NCBI RefSeq assembly: GCF_002744715.1 | Contig: NZ_KZ319376.1 | Location: forward strand, 1 to 64,000 | Reading direction: 5' to 3' | DNA: 64,000 bases | Origin: Marinobacter profundi | Lineage (GTDB): Bacteria; Pseudomonadota; Gammaproteobacteria; Pseudomonadales; Oleiphilaceae | In this document: piece by piece, positions 17,021 through 25,575 of the stretch | How positions within the stretch are numbered: the first letter of the stretch is position 1 | How the letters are laid out: each line of letters begins with the position of its first letter | Translations under genes and position numbers: made by a program | The notes under the pieces: model-generated | Told to the model about the DNA's origin: nothing | Database searches by the model: none | The model's input: only the letters and a program-made list of their open reading frames with translations

Positions 17021-18401
17021 ACTGTTCCCTATATTTGCGGACAATCTTCAGTGCAAAGACGTTGAGGATCAGGGTCACGATGAACAGCAGCATACCGAGG
17101 GCGAAGGCCGCCAGGGTCTTGGCGCTGTCGAATTCCTGGTCGCCGGTCAGCAGGGTAACGATCTGCACCGTAACCGTGGTGACAGAATCCAGCGGATTGC
17201 CGGTGAGGTTGGCGGCCAGTCCGGCGGCCATCACCACAATCATGGTTTCGCCAATGGCGCGTGAAGCGGCCAGCAGGATACCGCCCATGATCCCGGGCAG
17301 GGCAGCCGGAAAAATCACGTTCTTCATGGTTTCCGACTGGGTGGCGCCCAGCGCCAGTGAACCGTCCCGCAGGGCTCGTGGCACCGCGTTGATCACATCA
17401 TCGGACAACGACGACACAAACGGAATAATCATGATGCCCATCACCAGACCGGCGGCCAGCGCACTCTGGGACGACGCTTCCAGGCCGATCAACTCGGCCA
17501 CATCACGAATGAACGGAGCCACCGTCAGTGCGGCGAAGAAGCCGTAGACCACGGTGGGAACCCCCGCCAGCATTTCCAGCAGCGGCTTGACCACTGCGCG
17601 TACCGGCCTGGTGGCGTACTCGGAAAGATAAACCGCTGACAACAGGCCTATCGGCACCGCCACCAGCAGGGCAATGGCGGAGATCATCAGGGTGCCGGTA
17701 AACAGCGGAATCACCCCGAAGGCACCGTCTGAGCCCACCTGGTCGGCCCGCAGAGCCGTCTGCGGGCTCCAGCTGGTTCCAAACAGGAATTCACTGATGG
17801 GGACCTTGCCAAAGAACCGGACGGTTTCGAAGATCACCGAAAAAACGATACCAATGGTGGTGAGAATGGCAACGGCGGCGCAAAAGAAGAAAATGCCACG
17901 CAGGGTGCGCTCGACATTTTCCCGGGCGTTGATATGGGGCATCACCCGGGTCCAGGCAAACGCCGCACCCAGCACCGTAATCAGCAACACCAGGATGGCT
18001 TTGAACTGGCTGCTCTGGGCACGTAGGGAATCCAGCAGTCCCGCGGCTCCGGCAATGCCCTCCGGCACCAGGGCGGGATCAAGCTTGCCCGCAGCCACGT
18101 TACTGATCTGGGACAGGGTCAGGCTGGCCTGGCCTTCAGACTGGGGCGCCAGGTCGGCGGGCAAGGACCCCATGACGACATTCTGGATCACCTTGCCTTC
18201 GAAGCTGGCCCAGAGCGCCAGCACAATCAGCGCAGGGATCGCCGACCATAGCGCTGCCCGGGCGGCGTAATAGAAAGGAAGGGACTTGAGATTGCGGATA
18301 CCGCCAAGGGGTTCGGCAACAGCCCGGGAGCGCATATAGGCTAGCCCGTAAGCCACAACTGCGAGAACCAGAACCAGGGGCAATAGATTGGCCGTCTGCA
18401 T
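17013..18401 (-). CDS. pstC: Phosphate ABC transporter permease PstC (enlarged form)
   Basis: The 462-residue permease is longer than E. coli PstC (319). An extra N-terminal membrane region and a periplasmic insert of about 100 residues precede the core permease domain, which contains LREGSLALGATQSE-like EAA motif LRDGSLALGATQSE. PstC and PstA form the membrane channel for phosphate. The ATG at 18399-18401 has a GAGACGG ribosome site; the frame stays open for 25 further codons upstream, but those codons look non-coding. A terminator-like hairpin separates it from pstS. Confidence 0.94.
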   Translation of the reverse strand: MQTANLLPLVLVLAVVAYGLAYMRSRAVAEPLGGIRNLKSLPFYYAARAALWSAIPALIVLALWASFEGKVIQNVVMGSLPADLAPQSEGQASLTLSQISNVAAGKLDPALVPEGIAGAAGLLDSLRAQSSQFKAILVLLITVLGAAFAWTRVMPHINARENVERTLRGIFFFCAAVAILTTIGIVFSVIFETVRFFGKVPISEFLFGTSWSPQTALRADQVGSDGAFGVIPLFTGTLMISAIALLVAVPIGLLSAVYLSEYATRPVRAVVKPLLEMLAGVPTVVYGFFAALTVAPFIRDVAELIGLEASSQSALAAGLVMGIMIIPFVSSLSDDVINAVPRALRDGSLALGATQSETMKNVIFPAALPGIMGGILLAASRAIGETMIVVMAAGLAANLTGNPLDSVTTVTVQIVTLLTGDQEFDSAKTLAAFALGMLLFIVTLILNVFALKIVRKYREQYD

Positions 18402-18489
18402 AACCGTCTCTGTTTTGATTACATGTTCGTTGGCAAGGGCTGCTAGTTTGCCAGCTTGCCAACTGAAAATATTCACAAAAATGTAACAA

Positions 18490-18520
18490 AAGAACGCGGA
18501 CCAGCCCGGCCCGCGTTCTT
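18490..18520 (-). terminator. Internal terminator between pstS and pstC
   Basis: Ten-base-pair perfect arms (core GAACGCGG / CCGCGTTC) with an 11-nt loop are followed on the minus strand by TTTTG. Placed just after the pstS stop, it would end most transcripts there and let a fraction continue. This would give more PstS than membrane subunits, as expected for a binding protein. Confidence 0.8.
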
Positions 18521-18551
18521 CACATCATCCCTGACGATCCAGCTGTAGTGC

Positions 18552-19610
18552 TTAGAGTTCCTGGCCAGTCATGGCCTTGAGCTCTTTCACGTTCTTGGCA
18601 GTCTGCATGCGCACGTCACGCGGGTTCGGGATCAGGCCCACATCCACCAGGTAACCGTTATCACCCCAGGCACCTTCGGTGGTGAACTCCTGCACGTATT
18701 CCTGGATTCCCGGAACCACACCTACGTGTGCCTTCTTGACGTAGAAGAACAGTGAGCGGGCAACCGGGTACTCTTCGGCAGCGATGGTATCAGGAGTCGG
18801 TTCGACACCATTCACCGTTGAAGCCTGGATCTGACCTTCGTTTTCCATCAGGAAGCTGTAGCCGAAGATGCCAAGCGTATCGGTGTCCTGGGCCAGGCGC
18901 TGAACGATCAGGTTGTCGTTCTCGCCCGCTTCGATGAACGGACCGTCTTCACGCATGCTGTGGCAGATGGACTTGTACTTGGACTTGTCCTCGCCCTTGA
19001 TCTTGGCGATGAAGTCGTACTTCTTGCAGCCGCCTTCCATCGCGATTTCAACAAACGCATCGCGGGTACCGGAAGTCGGGGGCGGCCCCATTACACTGAT
19101 CGGCTTGTTAGGCAGACCTGCGTCAATATCGCTCCAGTTCTTGTACGGGTTGGCGACGAGCTTGTCACCACCCTTCGGATCCGGCACTTCCTTCGCCAGG
19201 GCCAGGAAGATCTGCTCGAGGGTCAGATCCATCTTCTCGGCCTTCTTGGAATTGGCAATCACGATACCGTCGGAACCGATCTTGACCTCGGTGATTTCCT
19301 TGACGCCGTTGCTCTGGCACAGCTCGAACTCACTCTTCTTCATGCGACGGGAAGCGTTGGTGATGTCCGGGTGCTGGGTACCGATACCGGCACAGAACAG
19401 CTTCAGGCCGCCGCCGGAGCCGGTGGACTCAAGCTTGGGTGTCGGGAAGTCGGTGTTGCGACCGAAGCGCTCGGCAACCACGGTGGCGAACGGGTAAACA
19501 GTGGAGGAACCCACGATGTTAACGGTATCACGGGCCATGGCCGGAGCAGACACAGCAGCGATGCTGCCAGCCAGCGCCAAGGTAGCAAGAGCAGATTTCA
19601 GTTTGATCAC
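18552..19610 (-). CDS. pstS: Periplasmic phosphate-binding protein PstS
   Basis: The 352-residue protein has a clear signal peptide (about 1-26, cleavage after APAMA) and PstS-like phosphate-contact motifs: GSSTVYPF near the N terminus, STGSGGGLK, and TSGTRDAF mid-protein. It captures phosphate in the periplasm and delivers it to PstCA. The start is GTG (19608-19610) with GGAG seven bases upstream. It is the first gene of the operon and lies behind a Pho box, so it should be induced by phosphate starvation through PhoB. Confidence 0.96.
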   Translation of the reverse strand: MIKLKSALATLALAGSIAAVSAPAMARDTVNIVGSSTVYPFATVVAERFGRNTDFPTPKLESTGSGGGLKLFCAGIGTQHPDITNASRRMKKSEFELCQSNGVKEITEVKIGSDGIVIANSKKAEKMDLTLEQIFLALAKEVPDPKGGDKLVANPYKNWSDIDAGLPNKPISVMGPPPTSGTRDAFVEIAMEGGCKKYDFIAKIKGEDKSKYKSICHSMREDGPFIEAGENDNLIVQRLAQDTDTLGIFGYSFLMENEGQIQASTVNGVEPTPDTIAAEEYPVARSLFFYVKKAHVGVVPGIQEYVQEFTTEGAWGDNGYLVDVGLIPNPRDVRMQTAKNVKELKAMTGQEL

Positions 19611-19684
19611 GTTGAGTCTCCATACGTCCAGAGGACTTTGTTAGCGGATTTGCTTTACCGATGAATGCAAGATAAAGCGACTCT

Positions 19685-19702
19685 GTGACAGCTTTGTTAC
19701 AA
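19685..19702 (-). promoter_or_regulatory. Pho box upstream of pstS
   Basis: Read on the minus strand, TTGTAAC-AAAG-CTGTCAC is two 7-bp PhoB half sites with a 4-bp spacer, close to the CTGTCAT-N4-CTGTCAT consensus. A -10-like TATCTT follows about 10 bases downstream (19669-19674), the normal geometry for a PhoB-activated promoter that lacks a -35 element. Confidence 0.85.
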
Positions 19703-19805
19703 CCTTCGAAATATAGCCCAGGGACTGCAAATTTGCTTGCAGCACAGCCAAAGGCCGTTAACATGCGGGGTAAAACAATTTCAGGCTAATAATAAGGTAG
19801 GCTCC

Positions 19806-20210
19806 ATGACTGCGTATGATGATGACAAACCCAAACCCCGCGGCGAACTGACTATTCAGGTAGTACCCCTGCCCTCTGACACCAATGCCAACGGTGATGT
19901 CTTCGCAGGCTGGCTGGTGAAGCAGATGGATATTGCCGCTGCCACCATGGCCGGACGTATTTCCCGGGGCCGTAATGCGACGGTCGCGATGGACCGGATG
20001 GAATTCCTGTCACCGCTGCGAGTCGGCTCCCAGGTGGGTTGTTATTGCGAACTGGTGGATATCGGCCGCAGTTCCATGAAGATCAGCGTGGAAGTGTGGA
20101 CCCTGGACCGTGGCGCCCGCAATCCCCGTAAAGTGACCGAAGGCCTGTTTGTGTACGTCGCCATTGATGAGCATGGCCGTATCCGGGAAGTGCCCGAGCA
20201 GACTGCCTGA
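19806..20210 (+). CDS. Acyl-CoA thioesterase, YciA-type hot-dog fold
   Basis: The 134-residue protein has the hot-dog thioesterase pattern of the YciA/BACH group: DTNANGDVFAGWLVKQMDIAA contains the catalytic Asn-Gly-Asp/helix region, and VAMDRMEFLSPLRVG forms the next strand pair. It hydrolyses acyl-CoA to free acid and CoA in the cytoplasm; chain-length preference is unknown. The ATG at 19806 has AAGGTAGG ahead. It is divergent from pstS and convergent with the CDF exporter. Confidence 0.88.
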   Translation: MTAYDDDKPKPRGELTIQVVPLPSDTNANGDVFAGWLVKQMDIAAATMAGRISRGRNATVAMDRMEFLSPLRVGSQVGCYCELVDIGRSSMKISVEVWTLDRGARNPRKVTEGLFVYVAIDEHGRIREVPEQTA

Positions 20211-20395
20211 GGTCTGCAAACCCGAAGGGTATCGCCTTCCCCGGAATGCCTTCCCGGAGCATTCGATGCCTTTGCCGTTAGGTGATTGTCACTCATTGCT
20301 CCCGCCGGGAAGACTGCCAGCCTCGCAGCAGGCGGGCGTAATGTAACGGCTCCCAGGCCTGGGCATCAGGTGCGTTATCCAGAGACAGGGCGCCC

Positions 20396-21301
20396 CTAAC
20401 AGCCGCAAGCGGTGGGACAGTTTGCCGCATAGGATTCGCTTTCCGGCTGCAACACCGCATGGAGAATGTCGAAACGGTCATGCAACATCTCCGTTGCCAC
20501 TGCCAACAACTGATCACGGTCAATGTCCTGCGCGGCCAACACGAGATGGGCGGTGATGGCGTTTTCCCGGGTGCTCATGGCCCAGACGTGGAGGTCGTGA
20601 ACGGATGTCACCCCCGGCAACTCCAGCAGGGCCGCCTGCACTTCGGCCAGGTCAATCTCCTCCGGAACACCATCAAACAACAGGTGCAGCGAACGCCGGA
20701 ACAAGGACCAGGTACCCACTACGACCACCAGCGCAATCACCAGGCTCATGACCGGGTCAATCCAGCCCCATCCCTGCCACAGGTACACGGCCCCCGCGAG
20801 CACCACCCCCAGGGATACCAGGGCATCGGCGGCCATGTGCAGGAAGGCACCGCGGATGTTGAGATCGCCCTTGCTGCCGGCCAGAAACAACCAGGCGGTG
20901 ATCGAGTTGATCACTACGCCAATGCCGGCTACAACCATGACGGTTACCGCCGCCACCGGCGACGGGGTTTGCAGCCGTTCAATTGCCTCCCAGGCCAGAT
21001 ACCCCATTGCCGCCAGCAGCACCACCGCATTCACAAAGCTGGCCAGGATCGAGCCTTTACGCCAGCCATAGCTGTGCCGCAGATTCGGATGTAATTGCGC
21101 GGCACCGAAGGCCGCCCATGCCAGGAGCAATCCACCCACATCACTGAGGTTGTGGGCGGCATCCGCCAGCAATGCCAGCGATCCGGTTTGCCAGCCGTAC
21201 AGGGCTTCGATCACCACAAATGCCAGATTCAGCGTGACACCAATCGCAAAGGCCCGGCCAAAGTTATGCGGGGCGTGGTCATGCCCGTGATCATGAGCCA
21301 T
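20396..21301 (-). CDS. Cation diffusion facilitator metal exporter (ZitB/CzcD type)
   Basis: The 301-residue inner-membrane protein has six transmembrane helices and a His-rich N terminus (HDHGHDHAPH). The transport-site residues are in ADAAHNLSD (TM2) and HMAADALVS (TM5), the HxxxD pattern of zinc-exporting CDF proteins. The C-terminal cytoplasmic domain ends in a Cys-containing tail (ANCPTACGC) that could bind metal. It exports Zn(II), perhaps Cd(II) or Co(II), by proton antiport. AAGGAG precedes the ATG. No metal-responsive operator was recognised. Confidence 0.9.
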   Translation of the reverse strand: MAHDHGHDHAPHNFGRAFAIGVTLNLAFVVIEALYGWQTGSLALLADAAHNLSDVGGLLLAWAAFGAAQLHPNLRHSYGWRKGSILASFVNAVVLLAAMGYLAWEAIERLQTPSPVAAVTVMVVAGIGVVINSITAWLFLAGSKGDLNIRGAFLHMAADALVSLGVVLAGAVYLWQGWGWIDPVMSLVIALVVVVGTWSLFRRSLHLLFDGVPEEIDLAEVQAALLELPGVTSVHDLHVWAMSTRENAITAHLVLAAQDIDRDQLLAVATEMLHDRFDILHAVLQPESESYAANCPTACGC

Positions 21302-21367
21302 CAGTTCCTGCTCCTTGAACGTGAATCTGTGCGACCGACAATCCTGCCTTGCCCAAGGGCCCGCAAT

Positions 21368-22651
21368 TCACACATCGGCGAGGCTCCTGCGGTCGGGATA
21401 GCCATAGACCGGTGCGAAACCGCCACCGGGGGTTCGGAAATTGGTGGTCTGTCCCTGGTAAAGGCGGGCCGCCAGCCACTGCACATGGCGGTTATACACG
21501 TAATTGCGCACATCAAATTTCAGCGCACTGCCTTCAATATCCGGATCTACCCGACGCTCACCGGGCACCACCAGCGCCTGGGCCACATAGTCTCCGGCCA
21601 GAATCTCACCCCAGACCCGTTTGGTCAGCTTGTCGCCCCGGTAGGCCGCCTTGCTGCCATAGCCGGCGGCCGGCTTGAAGAACAGCCGGCGGCGCTCGTT
21701 CCACAACCGGTCTGCATTGTCCGCACCGACCAGCTCGGTCCGGGGAATTCCGTCCAGCAGTATCTCCCGAACCTCGGCAGGCACGCCCAGAGCGTCCAAT
21801 TCAGTGTCGTCGGTCAGGATGGTAAGGTTCCGTTTATCGGCGTAAAGGGCGTGGGCGCGGGGGCTTGGCGTCAGGACCACGGCATCTTGCAGAAGGGCGG
21901 ATCGCAATACCCTGTGCTCCGGCTGCTCCAGCAGAAAATCCGTCAGCCGGTTGTAGACCAGATCGATAGCCAGCTCACCATGCCATAACCGGCCGTCCCG
22001 CAATACTAACTGCTCCGGGCCAACGATGACCGCGGTAATGCCGTGGCGCTCGAACAGTCGGCGAAGCAGGACAAATTCGGGGTACAGATACTGGTTTTCC
22101 GGGGCTTCATCGACAATGGCGATGGACAATAAAGGGCATTGCTGACCGGCCAACGCCCACTCTTGCCGGAACATCCCGACAATGTCCTGTTCAAGTTGCA
22201 GCGCCGAGGCCAGCGTCGGCACCAGGCTCTCCATCTCCGGGCAGCAGGCCCGCTGGGCACGGGCCAGAGCCGCATTGAGCATGGCACCGCCGGCGTTGGT
22301 GTTGATCTCGATCAGCCCCAGAGTGTGGCCACGAACGTGGAAATCAAAACCCAGAAATGCCCCCCTGGACGAGCCCTGAGCATGCCGACTGGCGTCGGAA
22401 CACCCTGCCAGCACCCGATCCTGCCAGGCCGGCAGGGCAACCACTTCTTCAACCGCCTCGACCACCTCGTTCATGCGCCGGATCTGGCCTTGCGCCAGAA
22501 ACACCGGCCGGGCGGAAAAAACATAGGGGCAGCGCTCGCGAACCCGCTCGGCCAGGCCCGCATCGCCCAGTTCACTCTCCAGTGCCGCCGCCAGAGCCTG
22601 TTCATCCAGGCTCAGGCAGAAACAATCTTCGTTCAGGTGCTCCAGTCCCAT
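21368..22651 (-). CDS. Unrecognised ATP-grasp-like protein
   Basis: I do not recognise a named family for this 427-residue soluble protein. Two segments suggest an ATP-grasp fold: GLIEINTNAGGAMLNAA about a third of the way in, where ATP-grasp enzymes place an E-x-N metal site, and FFKPAAGYGSKAAYRG near residue 330, like the Lys and Gly-rich ATP loop. Their order (metal site before the Lys loop) recalls circularly permuted ATP-grasp proteins such as the glutathionylspermidine synthetase-like group. There is no signal peptide or membrane segment. The next gene is an MFS transporter on the same strand, 67 bp upstream, so the pair may make and export something. That is inference. Confidence 0.5.
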   Translation of the reverse strand: MGLEHLNEDCFCLSLDEQALAAALESELGDAGLAERVRERCPYVFSARPVFLAQGQIRRMNEVVEAVEEVVALPAWQDRVLAGCSDASRHAQGSSRGAFLGFDFHVRGHTLGLIEINTNAGGAMLNAALARAQRACCPEMESLVPTLASALQLEQDIVGMFRQEWALAGQQCPLLSIAIVDEAPENQYLYPEFVLLRRLFERHGITAVIVGPEQLVLRDGRLWHGELAIDLVYNRLTDFLLEQPEHRVLRSALLQDAVVLTPSPRAHALYADKRNLTILTDDTELDALGVPAEVREILLDGIPRTELVGADNADRLWNERRRLFFKPAAGYGSKAAYRGDKLTKRVWGEILAGDYVAQALVVPGERRVDPDIEGSALKFDVRNYVYNRHVQWLAARLYQGQTTNFRTPGGGFAPVYGYPDRRSLADV

Positions 22652-22718
22652 TTCCTGACATTCTCACAAAGCTGCTCGAGATGGCGACCACTATACATCC
22701 GTGTCGACGATAATGGGG

Positions 22719-23897
22719 TCAATCAGATCCAGATTGACCGCGGCCCAAAGACCAGAGCCCGAATATGGGGCCAGGAACCAGCAGTAGCACCACCCAGACA
22801 CCCAGTTCGCCCCACAGCCCGCTGGTTAGCCAGATCGCCGGTAAGGTCAGTCCGAAGCCGACCGCATTCATCACCGCCAGGGATGAACCCACCGTTGCCT
22901 TGGGTGCCGTCGCCGCGGCCAGCGCCGAAAACTGTGGCGAATCCGCAACCACCGCAACCCCCCAGACCAGCAGCAACGAAATCAGCACAACCGGGGGTAA
23001 ACCACTCAGCCAGGGGTAGAGCAGGCAAATTGCGCCTGATACCATCAGTGCCCGCCGGGCCACCCATTCGCTCCCCAGGGTACGACTGAGCCTGCCGCCA
23101 CCGACACAGCCGGCGGCGCCGATACCAATCACCGCAAAAGCCAGCCAGGGAATCAGTGCCTCACCCATATCCAGGCGCTGCAACTCCCGACCGATCAGCA
23201 AGGGCGTAAGCGTCCAGAAAGCATAGAGTTCCCACATGTGGCCGAAGTAGCCGCCGGCAACGGCGCGGAAACGGGGGATGCGCAGTGCAGCCAGCCCCTG
23301 GCTGAGCGGAAGTCGGCCACTGGTTTTTGGCAGGTGCGGACCGTCCCCCAGCAGGAATACCAGAAGCCCTCCCGCCAGCGCCAGGCCTGAAGCGGCAAGT
23401 AGTGGCCACTCCCAGGGCAGGCCCAGCGTCGCGCCCCGCATCAGGTGGGGCAACGCGGTACCCAGCGTGAGCATACCCACCAGCCAGGCCAGGGCCGCAC
23501 CGGCGTATTTGGGTGTCCAGGCAATCACCATTTTCATGCCAAGGGGATAAATGCCGGCCAGGCAGAGGCCGGTGGAGAACCGCAGCAAGCTGTCCACCGG
23601 GAACACCCCGGCCACGAGGACAAAACCGGCATTAACGAGAGCACCCAGCAGACTTGAGACCAGGAAAATCCGGCTGGCGCCAAAGCGGTCCGCCAGCCCG
23701 GTAACGGCGAGTGCAAGCGTACCGGCAATAAACCCGGCCTGAACGGATAGCGTGAGCCGTCCCAGATCAGACTCCGCCAAATCGAGCTCACCGGCCAGGG
23801 ACAGCCAGACCCCATTGATGCTGAACCAGAGGGAAGTGCCGAACAGTTGCGCCAGTACGATTACTGGCAGGGGATAACGTTGCAGTAGGCCGGTCAT
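22719..23897 (-). CDS. Major facilitator superfamily transporter
   Basis: The 392-residue protein has about twelve hydrophobic segments in two halves and an MFS A-like loop (GLADRFGASRIF) between helices 2 and 3. The N terminus LPVIVLAQLFGTSLWFSINGV is typical of a group of NNP/YfkF-like MFS proteins without a known substrate. It precedes the ATP-grasp-like gene on the same strand. No substrate can be assigned. The ATG at 23895-23897 has only a weak ribosome site. Confidence 0.8.
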   Translation of the reverse strand: MTGLLQRYPLPVIVLAQLFGTSLWFSINGVWLSLAGELDLAESDLGRLTLSVQAGFIAGTLALAVTGLADRFGASRIFLVSSLLGALVNAGFVLVAGVFPVDSLLRFSTGLCLAGIYPLGMKMVIAWTPKYAGAALAWLVGMLTLGTALPHLMRGATLGLPWEWPLLAASGLALAGGLLVFLLGDGPHLPKTSGRLPLSQGLAALRIPRFRAVAGGYFGHMWELYAFWTLTPLLIGRELQRLDMGEALIPWLAFAVIGIGAAGCVGGGRLSRTLGSEWVARRALMVSGAICLLYPWLSGLPPVVLISLLLVWGVAVVADSPQFSALAAATAPKATVGSSLAVMNAVGFGLTLPAIWLTSGLWGELGVWVVLLLVPGPIFGLWSLGRGQSGSD

Positions 23898-23975
23898 CTT
23901 GTTGTCTTTGTTGCTGACGGATATCCAAGCCTAGCCCGAAAACCCGCCATTTACCCATGCGACTTTGGTGCCCGG

Positions 23976-24773
23976 TCAGGGCTTTAACAACCGCTCCAGA
24001 CGCAGGCGTTCCCGTTCATCAAACAGCCGGCGACCACCCCAGCTGACAGCCATCACCGCGCCGAAGCCGGTACCCACCGTGATAATCAGCATCACCAGAA
24101 TCTGGTACTTCACGGCCACCGCCGGCGGACTGCCCGCCAGGATCTGGCCGGTCATCATGCCAGGCAGGCTGACAATTCCGGCGGCGGCCATGGCGTTGAT
24201 GGACGGCATCATGCCACTGCGCATGGCGTCACGGCGGATATCCTCCAGTGCCTGTTGCCAGGTCTGGCCCAGCATCAGCCGGTTCTCGATCACCGCCCGC
24301 TGGCGCCAGACCGCGTCATTCAGCCGATCCAGCGCGAGACTGACGCCGGTCAAGGTGTTACCCAGCATCATGCCCAGCAAGGGAATCGCATACTGCGGGG
24401 TGTACCAGGGCTCCGGCCCGATCACCACCGTCAGGGCCAGCACAGTGACCGTGAAAGACGACACAAACATCGCCCCGGTGCCAATGCCGAAGGCCCACCA
24501 GCCTTTCAGTCGCCGGCCCTGACGGGCCACCACTTCCCTGCCCGCCACCAGCAACATGACCAGCGCCAGCAGTGCAATCCAGTAAAACGCCGAGGAAGCA
24601 AACAGCGCTTCCAGTACCAGGCCGATCAACGCCAGCTGGATTACTGTTCGCACGGTCGCAATCAACAGGCTACGGCTGATGCCCAAACGGCTCCGATAGC
24701 CGGTGGCGGCCAGCGCCAGAACCAACAGCGCCGCCAGCCCCAACTTCCACCAGGCCAGATCAATCACTTCCAT
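23976..24773 (-). CDS. FetB-like ABC exporter permease (UPF0014)
   Basis: The 265-residue protein has about seven transmembrane segments and the UPF0014/FetB motifs IATVRTVIQL, LLGMMLGNTLTG and SLPGMMTGQILAG. FetAB of E. coli (YbbLM) is reported to export iron and improve survival under oxidative stress. The ATG at 24771-24773 lies inside the end of the ATPase gene (14-bp overlap), so the pair is translationally coupled. The frame stays open for 14 more codons, but family proteins begin near the chosen start. Confidence 0.87.
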   Translation of the reverse strand: MEVIDLAWWKLGLAALLVLALAATGYRSRLGISRSLLIATVRTVIQLALIGLVLEALFASSAFYWIALLALVMLLVAGREVVARQGRRLKGWWAFGIGTGAMFVSSFTVTVLALTVVIGPEPWYTPQYAIPLLGMMLGNTLTGVSLALDRLNDAVWRQRAVIENRLMLGQTWQQALEDIRRDAMRSGMMPSINAMAAAGIVSLPGMMTGQILAGSPPAVAVKYQILVMLIITVGTGFGAVMAVSWGGRRLFDERERLRLERLLKP

Positions 24774-25368
24774 GGACAAGCTCCAGGGCAGCCCCTTGAA
24801 TCCGGTAGTGAGCATTTGCTACCCGGTGAATCTGGGCCGGGTCATGGGCAACCCACAGGGTGGCGATCTGTCGCCGGCGGATTTCCCCTGATAACCAGTG
24901 CTCCATGGACTCGGTAGAGTCGCTATCCAGATTGGCGGTGGGCTCATCCAGCAACAGCACTTCAGGCTCCAGAACCAGCGCCCGCCAGAGTGCCAGCCGC
25001 TGCCGCTCTCCCGAAGACAGCCGGCTGACCGACCAGCCCATGACCTCCGACGGGAAGCCCAACGCTGCAGGAAACTGGCCGCCCGCAGTGTCGGGAAAGT
25101 GGGCGCCCACCTCATCAAACCACCACTGGCTGTCTGCCGGCACCATCACCACCTGCCGTCGCCACTGGTGAGCCGGCACATCCTGCTGGTCAGTACCATT
25201 CAGGGAAACCCGGCCGCCATGAGGCTCCAGATCCGCCACTGCCCGCAGCAGCCGGCTCTTGCCACTGCCGGAGGGGCCAGACAGGCACACCACCTGCCCG
25301 CCCGGCACCGCCAGGGATACTTCGCGCAGCCCGCCAATGCTGACATCTTCCAGTAACAGGCCCGTCAA
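24760..25368 (-). CDS. FetA-like ABC transporter ATPase
   Basis: The 202-residue ATPase has Walker A LSGPSGSGKSRLLR, signature LSSGERQRLALWRAL and Walker B VLLLDEPTANLDSDS. Its partner is the overlapping FetB-like permease. The start appears to be TTG (25366-25368): no ATG gives the first beta strand, and the next possible upstream codon is blocked by a stop. The 25369-25575 gap toward arsJ has no gene or clear hairpin. Confidence 0.85.
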   Translation of the reverse strand: MTGLLLEDVSIGGLREVSLAVPGGQVVCLSGPSGSGKSRLLRAVADLEPHGGRVSLNGTDQQDVPAHQWRRQVVMVPADSQWWFDEVGAHFPDTAGGQFPAALGFPSEVMGWSVSRLSSGERQRLALWRALVLEPEVLLLDEPTANLDSDSTESMEHWLSGEIRRRQIATLWVAHDPAQIHRVANAHYRIQGAALELVHGSD

Positions 25369-25575
25369 AGCCGGCTCACCGGGGCAGTTGCTTGCCGTTG
25401 CCGTGCCGGAACACCCCGCTGTTCTCCAGCGCCAGATTCAGACATAACCACTCCATAGACTGTGTTTTCACGATACCCACTGGCCGTTACCCGAAGGGCT
25501 AGAATCTGCGCACACTATATCGCGGAAACCTGACCCGCGGGGCACCCGACCGCTCATCAGGTGGGCGCCTTGCCG

